Notes under the pieces: model-generated
Database searches by the model: none
Told to the model about the DNA's origin: nothing
Seen by the model: the letters and a program-made list of their open reading frames with translations, nothing else
From: Pseudomonas frederiksbergensis
GTDB lineage: Bacteria; Pseudomonadota; Gammaproteobacteria; Pseudomonadales; Pseudomonadaceae
DNA length: 64,000 bases
Direction: 5' to 3'
Assembly: GCF_900105495.1 (NCBI RefSeq)
Contig: NZ_FNTF01000002.1
Coordinates: 4,146,501-4,210,500, forward strand
Translations under genes and position numbers: made by a program
Shown: positions 28,687 to 38,042 of the stretch, one piece after another
Position numbering within the stretch: position 1 is the first letter of the stretch
Layout of the letters: each line of letters starts with the position of its first letter

Positions 28687-29721
28687 TCAGGCTGCTGACT
28701 GTTGCCGCACCGGCACCGCCAGACTCACCGCGCGCACCGATGACCCGACACTCAATCCCAAACTCTTCGCAGTTGCCGCATCGACAATCAACGTCCCGGC
28801 AGCCACCCGCGCCGGTGCCGCGATAATCCGGCACTCGGCAAATTGACGGTTATGAATCAGGTAAGTCGCCGCCTGCTCCCCCGGTGTGCCAATGCTCAGT
28901 TGCAGCACCTGGCTGTCGCGCACCGCACGGATATCCCCGGTGGCGCATTCGATCAGCGGGCCGCCGTCGAAGATGTCGATGTAGTCGCGGTGCTCGAATC
29001 CTTCAGCCTTGAGCATCCCCAACGCCGGTTCGGTATTGGGGTGAACCCGCCCGATGACGGTTCGCGCCGCTTCAGGCAACAGGCAGGTGGGCAGCGGAAA
29101 CTTGGGCATCAGCTCGGCGATGAAGGTTTTGTTGCCCAGCCCTGTGAGGTAGTCGGCATCGGCAAAGTCCATCTTGAAGAAGTGCCGACCCAGGCCTTCC
29201 CAGAACGGTGAAATGCCCTCTTCGTCCGAGTAGCCACGCATCTCGGCGATGACTTTCTCACCGAAGTGCTGACGAAATTCCGCCAGAAACAGGAACCGCG
29301 CCTTGGACAGCAAGCGCCCGTTCAGACCGCTGCGGTGATCGGCATGCAGAAACAGTGAACACAGTTCTGAGTGACCGGTCATGTCGTTACCGAGGAACAA
29401 CGTCGGCAGTTGCTGATTGATCCCGAGGTTTTTCGAGGCCGCGACAAACAGGCCCAGTCGGTAGTTGTACCAGGGCTCGCGCAGGCCGACGGCCCCGGCC
29501 AGTGCGCAGATGCCGATGGCTTCATGCTGGTCATTCTCAAGCACAAACAGGTAATCGGCATCGGCGCGTTCGGCTTCGCCGGCGAAGGTCTTCGCTGCCC
29601 ACTCCAGACGCTGGCGCAGACGCCCCGCGTCGGCAGGCAAGGTGGTCAAGCCGGTTCCGGCGCTATGGGCCAGGGCTAACAGTGCCGACAGGTCTGCCGG
29701 TGTGGCTGGACGAACGATCAT
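28687..29721 (-). CDS. astA: Arginine N-succinyltransferase (AstA/AruF-like)
   Basis: A 344-residue protein of the AstA family: MIVRPATPADLSALLALA at the N-terminus, GLTTLPAD, EPWYNYRLGLFVAASKNLGI, SELCSLFLHADHRSGLNGRLLSK and the C-terminal IDIFDGGPLIEC. The enzyme transfers succinate from succinyl-CoA to the alpha-amino group of arginine (or ornithine), the first step of the AST pathway. It is isolated from the other ast/aru genes and instead is coupled by an ATGA overlap to a CtlX-type hydrolase, which suggests a special role in arginine/citrulline or related guanidino-compound use. The start at 29721 is fixed by this overlap. Confidence 0.88.
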   Translation of the reverse strand: MIVRPATPADLSALLALAHSAGTGLTTLPADAGRLRQRLEWAAKTFAGEAERADADYLFVLENDQHEAIGICALAGAVGLREPWYNYRLGLFVAASKNLGINQQLPTLFLGNDMTGHSELCSLFLHADHRSGLNGRLLSKARFLFLAEFRQHFGEKVIAEMRGYSDEEGISPFWEGLGRHFFKMDFADADYLTGLGNKTFIAELMPKFPLPTCLLPEAARTVIGRVHPNTEPALGMLKAEGFEHRDYIDIFDGGPLIECATGDIRAVRDSQVLQLSIGTPGEQAATYLIHNRQFAECRIIAAPARVAAGTLIVDAATAKSLGLSVGSSVRAVSLAVPVRQQSAA

Positions 29722-30656
29722 TGCATTTGCTCCTGGGTAGCCCGGTGTTTGGACAGAAAGACTTCGGCCAACATGCAGCGCGCGCTGCCGCCACCGATGC
29801 GTTCGATGGTGTCGATGTTCACGGGGAGCGGCGTGGCGTGGGTTTCGATCAAACGACGTTGGGCGGCATCCAGCGATTGCCAGGCCGTGCGCGACATCAC
29901 CAGCAAGGGTTCGCCCGCAGCGTTGTGGACTTCCAGCATGTTGCCGGCGAAAGATTCCAGTTGTTCCCAGCTCAGGGCAATCACCTGTTTGCCGCTGTCT
30001 TCCAGGCGTTTACGCAGGGCCAGGCGTTCGGCCGGGTGCGTGACTGACGTCAGGCAGGCCACGGCCAGGCGTGTGCCGACACTCATCATCACGTTGGTGT
30101 GGTAAATCGCGACGCCCTGACGGTCCACCGCGTTGAAGGCGCACAGTTCGTAACCCAAATGACTGACCACCTGGTCCAGAGCGCGGGCATGGGTGCGGGT
30201 GGAGTAACCGGCGTAGCAAATTCGCTGCTGACGATCCAGCACCATGCTACCGGTGCCTTCGAGGAACACTTCCTGCTGTTCGAGGCTGGAAAGGTCCAGC
30301 AACTGTTCCACCCGGTACTCGTCCCGCAGCCAGTCGAGCACGCCTTTGTCCCGTTCCAAACGCCGGTTGTGGCCCTGCATCGGGTACAGCACCAAGGTGC
30401 CGTCGGGATGGCTGCTCCACCAATTGTTAGGGAAGATCGAATCCGGGGTATGCGGCGCTTCGCGGTCGTTGTGCACCCTGACCTCGACACCGTGCTGACG
30501 CAGCGCTGCAACGTAGCCATCGAACTCTTGCAACGCCTTTTGCTGCACGTCTTCGCTGACGGCGGCCGGCTGCTGGAAACGGTTGTTCGCCGCCGTGTCC
30601 TGATTGAAGGAGAAACGTGTCGGGCGAATCATCAAAACGGTATTGGTGGTTTGCAT
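29718..30656 (-). CDS. ctlX: Arginine deiminase/amidinotransferase-family hydrolase, CtlX-like
   Basis: About 312 residues of the guanidino-group-modifying superfamily: MIRPTRFSFN, PDSIFPNNWWSSHPDGTLVLYPM (acidic/Asn-rich substrate motif), EGTGSMVLD, the catalytic His region VAIYHTNVMMSVG and the catalytic Cys in IGGGSARCMLAEVF. This order matches CtlX proteins, reported as citrulline-utilisation hydrolases, and other small arginine deiminase relatives. The ATG at 30656 places the conserved N-terminus correctly; the frame stays open 138 bases upstream but with unrelated sequence. It is coupled to astA. The next gene upstream (Lrp) is separated by a terminator, so this pair has its own promoter in 30657-30794. 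Confidence 0.83.
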   Translation of the reverse strand: MQTTNTVLMIRPTRFSFNQDTAANNRFQQPAAVSEDVQQKALQEFDGYVAALRQHGVEVRVHNDREAPHTPDSIFPNNWWSSHPDGTLVLYPMQGHNRRLERDKGVLDWLRDEYRVEQLLDLSSLEQQEVFLEGTGSMVLDRQQRICYAGYSTRTHARALDQVVSHLGYELCAFNAVDRQGVAIYHTNVMMSVGTRLAVACLTSVTHPAERLALRKRLEDSGKQVIALSWEQLESFAGNMLEVHNAAGEPLLVMSRTAWQSLDAAQRRLIETHATPLPVNIDTIERIGGGSARCMLAEVFLSKHRATQEQMQ

Positions 30657-30794
30657 GGGCACAGATTCAATGAGGGCTGAGAGGTACTCATTGTCTGTTT
30701 CGCAGGCTGGAAAACCCGGTTGATAAGTGTCTGCGGCGTGATGGAAACGGCTGAAAAACGTGTGTGGCCCAGCCGATTCGGCGGAGCTGAACAC

Positions 30795-30828
30795 AAAAAA
30801 AATCGCAGCCCGAAGCTGCGATTTTTTG
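30795..30828 (-). terminator. Rho-independent terminator after the Lrp gene
   Basis: AATCGCAGC and GCTGCGATT form a perfect 9-base stem with a five-base loop, flanked by A runs on the left and T runs on the right, so it can work on both strands. On the minus strand it follows the Lrp-type gene by about a dozen bases and ends with a long T tract. Confidence 0.85.
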
Positions 30829-30839
30829 TTCTGCCAAAC

Positions 30840-31319
30840 CTATTCCATCGTGGTCTTGACCATCGCCAGTTCCGGATGGCTGACCAGTTTGTCGATGTGC
30901 AATTCCGGGTCATCGAACCAGACTTCGGTCAGCACCCGATAGTGCTCCATGTCCCGGCAACGCATGCGCAAGCTGTAGTCGAACGCGCCGCTGATCAACT
31001 GACATTCCATCACCTGCGGGCAGGCGCGGACCTTGGCTTCGAACGCCTTCTGCGCCGCGCGCCCGCTCTGGTTCGACAACGCCACCAACACCAGCAACGA
31101 CAAGCCTGGCGTCAGTTTCTTTTCATCGAGAATCGCGCCATACCCACGAATGACCCCGAGCTGTTCGAGTTTGCGCACCCGTTCCAGGCACGGTCTGGGC
31201 GTGAGATGGACGCGCTCGGAAAGCTTTTGATAAGTGATGCGCCCTTCGTGGCGCAACACTTCGATGATTGCCTGATCGATACGATCAAGCACGATCGACA
31301 GATCGCGGATATCCGCCAT
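30840..31319 (-). CDS. Lrp/AsnC family transcriptional regulator
   Basis: A 159-residue Lrp-type protein. The N-terminal helix-turn-helix is at about 10-60 (LDRIDQAIIEVLRHEGRITY then LSERVHLTPRPCLERVRKLE), followed by the RAM ligand domain (about 70-155: GLSLLVLVALSNQ, ACPQVMECQLISGAFDYSLR). It starts 12 bases after the ABC ATPase gene on the same strand and is followed by a terminator, so it is the last gene of the transporter operon. It probably senses an amino acid (arginine, ornithine or citrulline by context) and controls this operon and the adjacent ctlX-astA pair. Confidence 0.88.
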   Translation of the reverse strand: MADIRDLSIVLDRIDQAIIEVLRHEGRITYQKLSERVHLTPRPCLERVRKLEQLGVIRGYGAILDEKKLTPGLSLLVLVALSNQSGRAAQKAFEAKVRACPQVMECQLISGAFDYSLRMRCRDMEHYRVLTEVWFDDPELHIDKLVSHPELAMVKTTME

Positions 31320-31331
31320 GTACGTCTTGCC

Positions 31332-32093
31332 TCACTTCAAACGACCCGATAGGAATTGCTGCAAACGTTCACTTTTTGGCTGGTCGAGGATCGTAGCATC
31401 ACCCTGCTCCTCGACCTTTCCCTGATGCAAAAACAACACCTGGCTGGAAACCTGACGGGCAAACCCCATTTCGTGGGTCACCATCAACATGGTACGGCCT
31501 TCCTCGGCCAGGGCCTGAATGACCTTCAGCACCTCACCCACCAATTCCGGATCGAGTGCCGAGGTCGGCTCGTCGAACAACAGAATCTCCGGTTCCACCG
31601 CCAGGGCACGTGCGATCGCCACCCGTTGTTGCTGGCCACCGGACAGAAACGCCGGGTATTGATCGGCCACTCGTTGCGCCAGACCGACCTTGTCCAGGTA
31701 AGCCCGCGCACTTTCTTCGGCGGCCTTGCGGCTGATCCCCAACACCCGGCACGGCGCCAGCACGATGTTCTCCAGCACCGTCAGATGGCTCCACAAATTG
31801 AAATGCTGGAACACCATTGCCAGGCGCGTGCGCAGACGCTGCAATTGCGCCGGATGAGCGACGCGCATGCCACCGGCACCCGGGCGCGTGATCACGCGCT
31901 CGCCGTCCAGTTCAATGGCGCCTTCGTCCGCGCGTTCCAGAAAGTTGATGCAGCGCAGCATCGTGCTTTTACCCGAACCGCTGGCGCCGATCATGCTCAC
32001 CACATCGCCTGCCCGTGCATTCAACGAGACGCCCTTGAGCACTTCGTTGTCACCAAAACGTTTATACAGATTTTCAACCGTGAGTTTGTACAT
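31332..32093 (-). CDS. aotP: Basic amino acid ABC transporter ATP-binding protein (AotP/HisP-like)
   Basis: A 253-residue ATPase: Walker A GASGSGKSTMLRCIN (about 34-48), Q-loop VFQHFNLWSHLTVLEN, signature [18 protein letters not shown], Walker [20 protein letters not shown], switch VTHEMGFARQVSS. The WSHLTVLEN variant and the insert ITRPGAGGMRVAHPAQL are seen in histidine/arginine/ornithine transporters. The ATG at 32093 begins the conserved MYKLTVENLYKRFG. The gene is 56 bases after the permease gene and directly before lrp. Confidence 0.88.
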   Translation of the reverse strand: MYKLTVENLYKRFGDNEVLKGVSLNARAGDVVSMIGASGSGKSTMLRCINFLERADEGAIELDGERVITRPGAGGMRVAHPAQLQRLRTRLAMVFQHFNLWSHLTVLENIVLAPCRVLGISRKAAEESARAYLDKVGLAQRVADQYPAFLSGGQQQRVAIARALAVEPEILLFDEPTSALDPELVGEVLKVIQALAEEGRTMLMVTHEMGFARQVSSQVLFLHQGKVEEQGDATILDQPKSERLQQFLSGRLK

Positions 32094-32149
32094 GTCAGCA
32101 CTCCTGGAGCGGCAGGCCTGGCGGCACCGCTCTGGACAGAAAATGGGAT

Positions 32150-32860
32150 TTAGTGAGTCGGGCCGAGAAAACCCAGCCAACGCTTCTCTGCGAACCGGAA
32201 GGCGCCGACCAGGCCGAACGACAGCGCGAGGTACAGCAGCCCGGCAATGCCGAAGGCCTGGAACGTCATGAAGGTCGCGGCATTGGCGTCCCTGGCGACT
32301 TTGAGGATGTCTGGAATGGTGGCGGTGAACGCCACTGAGGTCGCGTGCAACATCAGGATCACTTCGTTGCTGTAATACGGCAATGCCCGGCGCAACGCCG
32401 AAGGCAGAATCAGCCGCAGGTACAGGCGCCAACCGCTCAAGCCATACGCGTGGGCGGCCTCGATTTCACCGTAGGGAATGCTGCGAATTGCCCCAGCGAA
32501 GATTTCCACGGTGTAGGCGCAGGTGTTGAGCGTGAACGCGAGCAAGGTGCAATTCATCGCATCGCGGAAAAATGCTTCGAGCAACGGTTGCGAGCGCACC
32601 ACCGCGATGCCGTAGATCCCGCTGTAGCAAATCAGCAACTGGATATACAGCGGCGTGCCGCGAAACACATAAGTGAACAGCTGAACCGGCCAGCGCAGCA
32701 GGCCCCAGCGCGAGGTTCGCATGATCGCCAATGGCAGCGACAGGAAGAACCCCATCACAATGCTCGCCACCAGCAGCCACAAGGTCATGGCCAACCCGGT
32801 GAGGCTGTAGCCGTCGCTGAACAGAAAGGGTTTCCAGTATTCGGCAATCAACTCGATCAT
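32150..32860 (-). CDS. aotM: Basic amino acid ABC transporter permease (AotM/HisM-like)
   Basis: A 236-residue permease with about five membrane helices, the signature VFRGTPLYIQLLICYSGIYG (about 63-82) and the EAA loop GAIRSIPYGEIEAAHAYGLSGWRLYLRLILPSALR (about 125-159). The long periplasmic loop VRSQPLLEAFFRDAMNC is typical for HisM/AotM. Its start overlaps the stop of the other permease gene (ATGA), so the two membrane subunits are made together as a heterodimer. Confidence 0.88.
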   Translation of the reverse strand: MIELIAEYWKPFLFSDGYSLTGLAMTLWLLVASIVMGFFLSLPLAIMRTSRWGLLRWPVQLFTYVFRGTPLYIQLLICYSGIYGIAVVRSQPLLEAFFRDAMNCTLLAFTLNTCAYTVEIFAGAIRSIPYGEIEAAHAYGLSGWRLYLRLILPSALRRALPYYSNEVILMLHATSVAFTATIPDILKVARDANAATFMTFQAFGIAGLLYLALSFGLVGAFRFAEKRWLGFLGPTH

Positions 32861-33582
32861 CGTGCCATCCCCCGCACACCCTGGTTGTAGCGCCGTTCCA
32901 ACACGCGCAAAACGTAGTTCGAAGCGCTGGTGATCAGCAAATACAACGCGGCTGCCAGCAGCAGGAAATCGAGCATGTTGAAGGTGCTTTTACCCGCTTC
33001 CTGCGCGACTTTGACCAGGTCCGACAACCCGATGATCGACACCAGCGCCGTGGCCTTGAGCAGTACCAGCCAGTTATTGCCCAGGCTTGGCAAGGCAAAA
33101 CGCATCATTTGCGGGAACACCACGAAGCGGAATCGCTGCCAGCGGTTCAGGCCAAAACACGCGGCGGCTTCCTGCTGGCCGCGCGGTACACTCAGAATCG
33201 CCCCGCGAAAGGTCTCGGTGAAATACGCGCCGTAGATAAAACCAAGGGTGATGACCCCGGCCACGAACGGATCGATTTCCATGTAGGGCCAGTCCATGGC
33301 TTCGGTCAGGCTGCTCAGCCAGCCTTGCAGGCTGTAGAAAATCAGCAGCATCAGCACCAGGTCCGGCACCCCGCGAATCAGCGTCGTGTAGAAGGTTGCC
33401 GGCAGGTTCAACAGCTTCAGCGGCGACAGTTTCGCTGCCGCGCCGAGCAGGCCCAGCGCCATGCTCACCAGCAGCGAGAGCGCTGACAATTTCAGCGTGA
33501 CCCAGGTGCCATGCAGCAACAATGGGCCATAGCCTTGCAGGGCCGAGAGATCGACCCCGATCAGATTCAGGAAGGAGTTCAC
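32857..33582 (-). CDS. aotQ: Basic amino acid ABC transporter permease (AotQ/HisQ-like)
   Basis: About 241 residues: five membrane helices, the signature LIRGVPDLVLMLLIFYSLQG (about 68-87) and the EAA loop YFTETFRGAILSVPRGQQEAAACFGLNRWQRF. RGVPDLV is the HisQ/AotQ version of the motif. No ATG is present near the first helix. I prefer the GTG at 33582 (NSFLNLIGVDL follows), preceded by AGGTGA; an open frame extends to 33615. Convention of the family (LxGYGPxLLxGTWVTLKLS) agrees with a start 20-25 residues before that motif. Confidence 0.85.
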   Translation of the reverse strand: MNSFLNLIGVDLSALQGYGPLLLHGTWVTLKLSALSLLVSMALGLLGAAAKLSPLKLLNLPATFYTTLIRGVPDLVLMLLIFYSLQGWLSSLTEAMDWPYMEIDPFVAGVITLGFIYGAYFTETFRGAILSVPRGQQEAAACFGLNRWQRFRFVVFPQMMRFALPSLGNNWLVLLKATALVSIIGLSDLVKVAQEAGKSTFNMLDFLLLAAALYLLITSASNYVLRVLERRYNQGVRGMAR

Positions 33583-33658
33583 GTCAGTCACCTGTCTTGA
33601 GGCGCCCGCGCGCAAGCGCTGCGCCTGTCACCAGGACGCAGCCTTTGGGGCGCGGGGA

Positions 33659-34438
33659 TCAGTAGTTGTAGAGGTCCAGATCGCCGAAGTGTTTCTGCTG
33701 GATCTGCGCGTAGATACCCTTGTCATGCAGGGCCTTGATGGCGGCATTGAGCATGCCTTTGAGTTCTTCGTTGCCCTTGCGCACGCCGATGGCGATGTCG
33801 GAGGGGACCAACGGGTCGCTGATGCCTTCACTGTTCTTGAAGTCAGCACCTTGAGGGGAAGTCAAAAAGCTCATTTGCGCCTGCATCTTGTCCTGGATCG
33901 AGGCGTCGAGACGGCCAAATACCAGGTCGGCGTAGACCTGATCCTGATTCTGATAGGCCCGCAGTTTCACACCGCCCGGCCCCAACTTGGCCTTGGCGTA
34001 GGTTTCCTGGATCGTGCCCTGCATGTAACCGATGGTCTTGCCCTGCAGCGACTCGGCGGTGGGCAACAGCCCGGAATCCTTGCGAGTGACGATGGCGGTC
34101 GGCCCTGCATACAGGCGGTCGGTGAAGTCGATCTGTTTTTTGCGCGCATCGGTCACGGTCATCGACGATTCGATGGCATCGAACTTGCCCGCCTTGAGCG
34201 CCGGAATCAGCCCGTCGAAGTCATTGCTGACCCACACGCATTTAACCTTCAATTCGGCGCAGATCGCATTGCCCAAATCCACGCCAAAGCCCTGCACGCC
34301 GCCATCGGCGGTGGAGGATTCAAAAGGCGGGTAGCTCGGGTTGACGCCGAATCGCAGCTCCTTCCATTCCTTGGCACTGGCGCCGGTGGTGCAGCACAGC
34401 AATGCGATTGCCGACAAGCTCAGCCATCTAGTCTTCAT
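33659..34438 (-). CDS. aotJ: Basic amino acid ABC transporter binding protein (AotJ/HisJ-like)
   Basis: A 259-residue periplasmic protein with a signal peptide (MKTRWLSLSAIALLCCTTGA, cleavage after GASA) and the lysine/arginine/ornithine-binding pattern: LRFGVNPSYPPFESSTADGG, GFGVDLGNAICAELKVKCVW (with the conserved disulfide cysteines), FDAIESSMTVTDARKKQIDF and VYADLVFGRLDAS. It is the first gene of the minus-strand operon. The ligand may be arginine, ornithine or citrulline; the downstream ctlX-astA genes support a guanidino or ureido amino acid. Confidence 0.88.
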   Translation of the reverse strand: MKTRWLSLSAIALLCCTTGASAKEWKELRFGVNPSYPPFESSTADGGVQGFGVDLGNAICAELKVKCVWVSNDFDGLIPALKAGKFDAIESSMTVTDARKKQIDFTDRLYAGPTAIVTRKDSGLLPTAESLQGKTIGYMQGTIQETYAKAKLGPGGVKLRAYQNQDQVYADLVFGRLDASIQDKMQAQMSFLTSPQGADFKNSEGISDPLVPSDIAIGVRKGNEELKGMLNAAIKALHDKGIYAQIQQKHFGDLDLYNY

Positions 34439-34884
34439 CTTCTTGAATCCCGATTTATTTGGAATTATCGCGGCCAGGCTAACCCGGCCACCTTTATGGG
34501 CAGGAACAGAGAGTCGATGCGGCTAACACCGCAACAGCGTTCTTATTGTTTTGCACGGTGGGCCGCACTCAGCGGCACCCGGCCTGAAACCCTCGGCAGA
34601 AGGCTTCAAACCCGAGGCCAGAATGCCAAGAGATGAGCGGGTACAGGTGTCGTACGGGCCGGTGTAGACACCCGGATTGCGCTGATAAGGCTGTTTTGAC
34701 AGCCGAATCTGTCGTGAGCCCGGCCCACGGCGGTATTCAGAAAGGAATTCTCCACCGCCATTACAAAAATGCAGGCAAGACCTGCACATATGCCGGTTGT
34801 ACATCACAAATTTGCACTGTTACGATCCAGCATCGCTCGCGCGCGAGCTTCTCTATAAAGAACAATAAAAGCAGGGAGTTAGTG
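34439..34884. other. Divergent intergenic region between aotJ and hydrolase genes
   Basis: 446 bases without a supportable gene; the open frame reaching back from the hydrolase at 34885 to 34633 has no conserved sequence. A perfect hairpin GGCTGT-TTTG-ACAGCC lies at 34689-34704. Promoters for the leftward transporter operon and the rightward acyl-CoA genes must be here. I could not identify a clear ArgR, Lrp or sigma-54 site. Confidence 0.5.
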
Positions 34885-35991
34885 ATGACTGCTCAGGTTT
34901 CTTCTCCGCGGACTTCGTCCATGGATGCCACGCAAAACGAAGTGCTGGCCGAGGTTCGCAACCACATCGGTCACCTGACCCTCAATCGCCCCGCCGGCCT
35001 CAACGCCATTACCCTGAACATGGTGCGTAACCTGCAGCGTCAGCTCGACGCCTGGGCACTGGATCCGCACGTACACGCGGTGGTGTTGCGCGGTGCTGGC
35101 GAGAAGGCGTTCTGTGCTGGCGGCGACATCCGTTCGCTGTACGACAGCTTTAAAAACGGCGACACGCTGCACGAAGATTTCTTCGTCGAGGAATACGCCC
35201 TCGACCTCGCGATTCATCATTACCGCAAACCTGTGCTCGCCTTGATGGACGGTTTTGTCCTGGGCGGCGGCATGGGCCTGGTGCAAGGCGCCGACTTGCG
35301 GGTGGTCACCGAGAAAAGCCGTCTGGCCATGCCGGAAGTGGCGATCGGTTATTTCCCAGATGTCGGTGGCAGCCATTTCCTGCCGCGCGTTCCCGGTGAA
35401 CTGGGGATTTACCTCGGCGTCAGCGGCGTGCAGATCCGTGCGGCCGATGCGCTCTATTGCGGCCTCGCCGACTGGTACCTGGAAAGCGACAAGCTGGGCA
35501 CGCTGGACGAGCAACTCGATCAACTCGAATGGCACGAAACGCCGTTGAAGGACCTTCAAGGTCTGCTGGCGAAACTGGCGGTGCAACAGCTACCCGACGC
35601 GCCATTGAGCGCGTTGCGTCCGGCCATCGATCACTTCTTCGCCCTGCCCGATGTGCCGAGTATTGTTGAGCAACTGCGTGAAGTAACGGTCGCCGACAGC
35701 CACGAGTGGGCCATGACCACCGCCGACCTGCTGGAAAGCCGTTCACCGCTGGCCATGGGCGTGACCCTGGAAATGCTCCGTCGTGGTCGGCACTTGAGTC
35801 TTGAAGACTGCTTCGCCCTTGAGCTGCACCTGGACCGTCAGTGGTTCGAGCGCGGCGACCTGATCGAAGGCGTGCGCGCCTTGCTGATCGACAAAGACAA
35901 GAAGCCGCGCTGGAACCCGCCGACCTTGCCGGCGCTGGACGCCGAGCACGTCGCGAGTTTCTTCAGCGGTTTTGACCAAAGCGGGAGCTGA
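34885..35991 (+). CDS. 3-hydroxyisobutyryl-CoA hydrolase (crotonase superfamily)
   Basis: A 368-residue crotonase-fold protein: LTLNRPAGLNAITLNMV (about 35-51), the first oxyanion motif AFCAGGDIRSLYD (about 76-88), the second oxyanion segment DGFVLGGGMGLVQGADLRVV, and PEVAIGYFPDVGGSHFLPR with the Glu/Asp acid residues typical of HIBCH. The length (about 370, longer than hydratases) and C-terminal tail match 3-hydroxyisobutyryl-CoA hydrolase of valine degradation. GCAGGGAG precedes the ATG. The following acyl-CoA dehydrogenase gene begins three bases after the stop, so they form one unit. Confidence 0.85.
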   Translation: MTAQVSSPRTSSMDATQNEVLAEVRNHIGHLTLNRPAGLNAITLNMVRNLQRQLDAWALDPHVHAVVLRGAGEKAFCAGGDIRSLYDSFKNGDTLHEDFFVEEYALDLAIHHYRKPVLALMDGFVLGGGMGLVQGADLRVVTEKSRLAMPEVAIGYFPDVGGSHFLPRVPGELGIYLGVSGVQIRAADALYCGLADWYLESDKLGTLDEQLDQLEWHETPLKDLQGLLAKLAVQQLPDAPLSALRPAIDHFFALPDVPSIVEQLREVTVADSHEWAMTTADLLESRSPLAMGVTLEMLRRGRHLSLEDCFALELHLDRQWFERGDLIEGVRALLIDKDKKPRWNPPTLPALDAEHVASFFSGFDQSGS

Positions 35992-35994
35992 GCC

Positions 35995-37146
35995 ATGCAC
36001 GATATCGAATTGAGCGAAGAGCAAGTCATGATCCGCGACATGGCCCGGGACTTTGCCCGCGGCGAAATCGCCCCCCACGCCCAGGCCTGGGAAAAGGCCG
36101 GCTGGATCGATGACGGTCTGGTGGCGAAGATGGGCGAACTCGGTCTGCTGGGCATGGTGGTGCCCGAGGAATGGGGCGGCACCTATGTCGACTACGTCGC
36201 CTACGCCTTGGCCGTGGAAGAGATTTCGGCCGGTGACGGCGCCACTGGCGCACTGATGAGCATTCACAACTCCGTGGGTTGCGGTCCGGTCCTCAACTAC
36301 GGCACCGAAGAACAGAAACAGACCTGGCTGCCGGATCTGGCCAGCGGTCAGGCCATCGGCTGCTTCTGCCTGACCGAACCCCAAGCTGGGTCCGAAGCCC
36401 ACAACCTGCGCACCCGCGCCGAACTGCGCGACGGCCAGTGGGTGATCAACGGCGCCAAGCAATTCGTCAGCAATGGCAAACGGGCGAAACTGGCTATCGT
36501 GTTTGCGGTGACCGATCCGGACCTGGGCAAGCGCGGCATCTCCGCGTTCCTGGTGCCGACCGATACCGCGGGTTTCATCGTTGATCGCACCGAACACAAA
36601 ATGGGCATTCGCGCGTCTGATACCTGCGCGGTGACCCTGAGCAACTGCACGATCCCTGAAGCCAATTTGTTGGGTGAGCGCGGCAAAGGACTGGCGATTG
36701 CCCTGTCGAACCTCGAAGGCGGCCGCATCGGCATCGCGGCACAAGCGCTGGGCATTGCTCGCGCGGCGTTTGAAGCAGCGCTGGCCTATTCGCGGGATCG
36801 GGTACAGTTCGACAAGCCGATCATCGAGCACCAGAGCATTGCCAACCTGCTGGCTGATATGCACACCCGGTTGAACGCAGCACGACTGCTGATCCTGCAT
36901 GCCGCGCGGTTGCGCAGTGCCGGCAAGCCGTGTCTGTCGGAGGCTTCACAGGCCAAATTGTTTGCGTCGGAAATGGCCGAGAAAGTGTGTTCGTCGGCGA
37001 TGCAGATTCACGGCGGGTACGGGTATCTGGAGGATTACCCGGTGGAGCGTTACTACCGGGATGCGCGGATTACGCAGATTTATGAAGGGTCGAGCGAGAT
37101 ACAGCGGATGGTGATTGCCCGGGAGTTGAAGCACTACCTGGTGTGA
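35995..37146 (+). CDS. Acyl-CoA dehydrogenase (isobutyryl-CoA/short-chain type)
   Basis: A 383-residue acyl-CoA dehydrogenase in canonical domain order: N-terminal helices ([20 protein letters not shown]), beta-barrel FAD region ([35 protein letters not shown]), and C-terminal helices ending [20 protein letters not shown] and [20 protein letters not shown] with the catalytic Glu. With the 3-hydroxyisobutyryl-CoA hydrolase directly upstream, oxidation of isobutyryl-CoA in valine breakdown is likely; 2-methylbutyryl-CoA is also possible. Confidence 0.85.
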   Translation: MHDIELSEEQVMIRDMARDFARGEIAPHAQAWEKAGWIDDGLVAKMGELGLLGMVVPEEWGGTYVDYVAYALAVEEISAGDGATGALMSIHNSVGCGPVLNYGTEEQKQTWLPDLASGQAIGCFCLTEPQAGSEAHNLRTRAELRDGQWVINGAKQFVSNGKRAKLAIVFAVTDPDLGKRGISAFLVPTDTAGFIVDRTEHKMGIRASDTCAVTLSNCTIPEANLLGERGKGLAIALSNLEGGRIGIAAQALGIARAAFEAALAYSRDRVQFDKPIIEHQSIANLLADMHTRLNAARLLILHAARLRSAGKPCLSEASQAKLFASEMAEKVCSSAMQIHGGYGYLEDYPVERYYRDARITQIYEGSSEIQRMVIARELKHYLV

Positions 37147-37158
37147 AACCTTAAAAGC

Positions 37159-37234
37159 ATCGCGAGCAGGCTCGCTCCCACAGTGGATCTCCAGTGTTCA
37201 TGAGATCCCTTGTGGGAGCGGGCTTGCCCGCGAA
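37159..37234. repeat. REP/BIME pair with mixed cores
   Basis: ATCGCGAGCAGGCTCGCTCC followed by CACAG, then TTGTGGGAGCGGGCTTGCCC followed by GCGA: one arm carries the GAGCAGGCTC core and the other the GGGCTTGCCC core, so two REP subtypes are joined. It separates the two convergent acyl-CoA gene groups. Confidence 0.8.
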
Positions 37235-37255
37235 GGCGTCCGTGAGAATGCTACA

Positions 37256-38029
37256 TCACTTGCCTTGGAATTCGGCTTCACGCTTGGCAATAAACGCCGC
37301 CATCCCTTCTTTCTGATCCTGTGTGGCAAACGCCGCATGGAACACCCGACGTTCAAAACGCACACCTTCCGACAGGCTCACTTCAAACGCGCGGTTGACG
37401 CTTTCCTTGATCATCATTGCAATCGGCAACGACTTCTTGGCAATCAACGCCGCGACTTTCAACGCTTCCTCCAGCAACTCATCAGCCGGAACAATCCGCG
37501 CCACAATCCCGCAACGCTCCGCTTCCACCGCATCGATCAAGCGACCGCTGAGGCACATTTCCATGGCCTTGGCCTTGCCCACGGCGCGGGTCAGGCGCTG
37601 GGTGCCGCCCATGCCCGGCAGTACGCCGAGGTTGATTTCCGGCTGACCGAACTTGGCATTGTCGCCGGCCAGGATGAAGTCGCACATCAGCGCCAGTTCA
37701 CAACCACCACCCAAGGCGAAACCGTTGACGGCGGCAATGATCGGCTTGCGGCGGTTAGCCACACGATCGCTGTCGCTGAACAGGTCGTCGAGGTAGATCT
37801 GCGGGTAGGTCAGCTCGGCCATTTCCTTGATGTCGGCACCGGCTGCAAAGGCTTTTTTTGAGCCGGTGAGCACGATGCAGCCGATGTTCGAATCAGCTTC
37901 CAGGCCATCGAGGGCGTGGTTCAGCTCGCTGACTATCTGTGCGTTCAACGCATTCAGCGCTTGCGGGCGGTTCAGGGTAATCAGGCCCACACGGCCGTGG
38001 GTTTCCAGCAAAATCGTTTCGTAATTCAC
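37256..38029 (-). CDS. Enoyl-CoA hydratase (short/branched-chain)
   Basis: A 257-residue crotonase: [20 protein letters not shown] at the N-terminus, oxyanion motif [16 protein letters not shown] (about 58-73), [19 protein letters not shown] (about 103-121) and both catalytic glutamates ([15 protein letters not shown]-type motif in EAERCG). It is last in a five-gene unit (ligase, dehydrogenase/SDR, thiolase, acyl-CoA dehydrogenase, hydratase) whose order equals the P. putida fadDx cluster (PP_2213-PP_2217) as I recall it. It hydrates enoyl-CoAs such as crotonyl-, tiglyl- or methacrylyl-CoA. Confidence 0.86.
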   Translation of the reverse strand: MNYETILLETHGRVGLITLNRPQALNALNAQIVSELNHALDGLEADSNIGCIVLTGSKKAFAAGADIKEMAELTYPQIYLDDLFSDSDRVANRRKPIIAAVNGFALGGGCELALMCDFILAGDNAKFGQPEINLGVLPGMGGTQRLTRAVGKAKAMEMCLSGRLIDAVEAERCGIVARIVPADELLEEALKVAALIAKKSLPIAMMIKESVNRAFEVSLSEGVRFERRVFHAAFATQDQKEGMAAFIAKREAEFQGK

Positions 38030-38042
38030 AAATGACTCCTTC

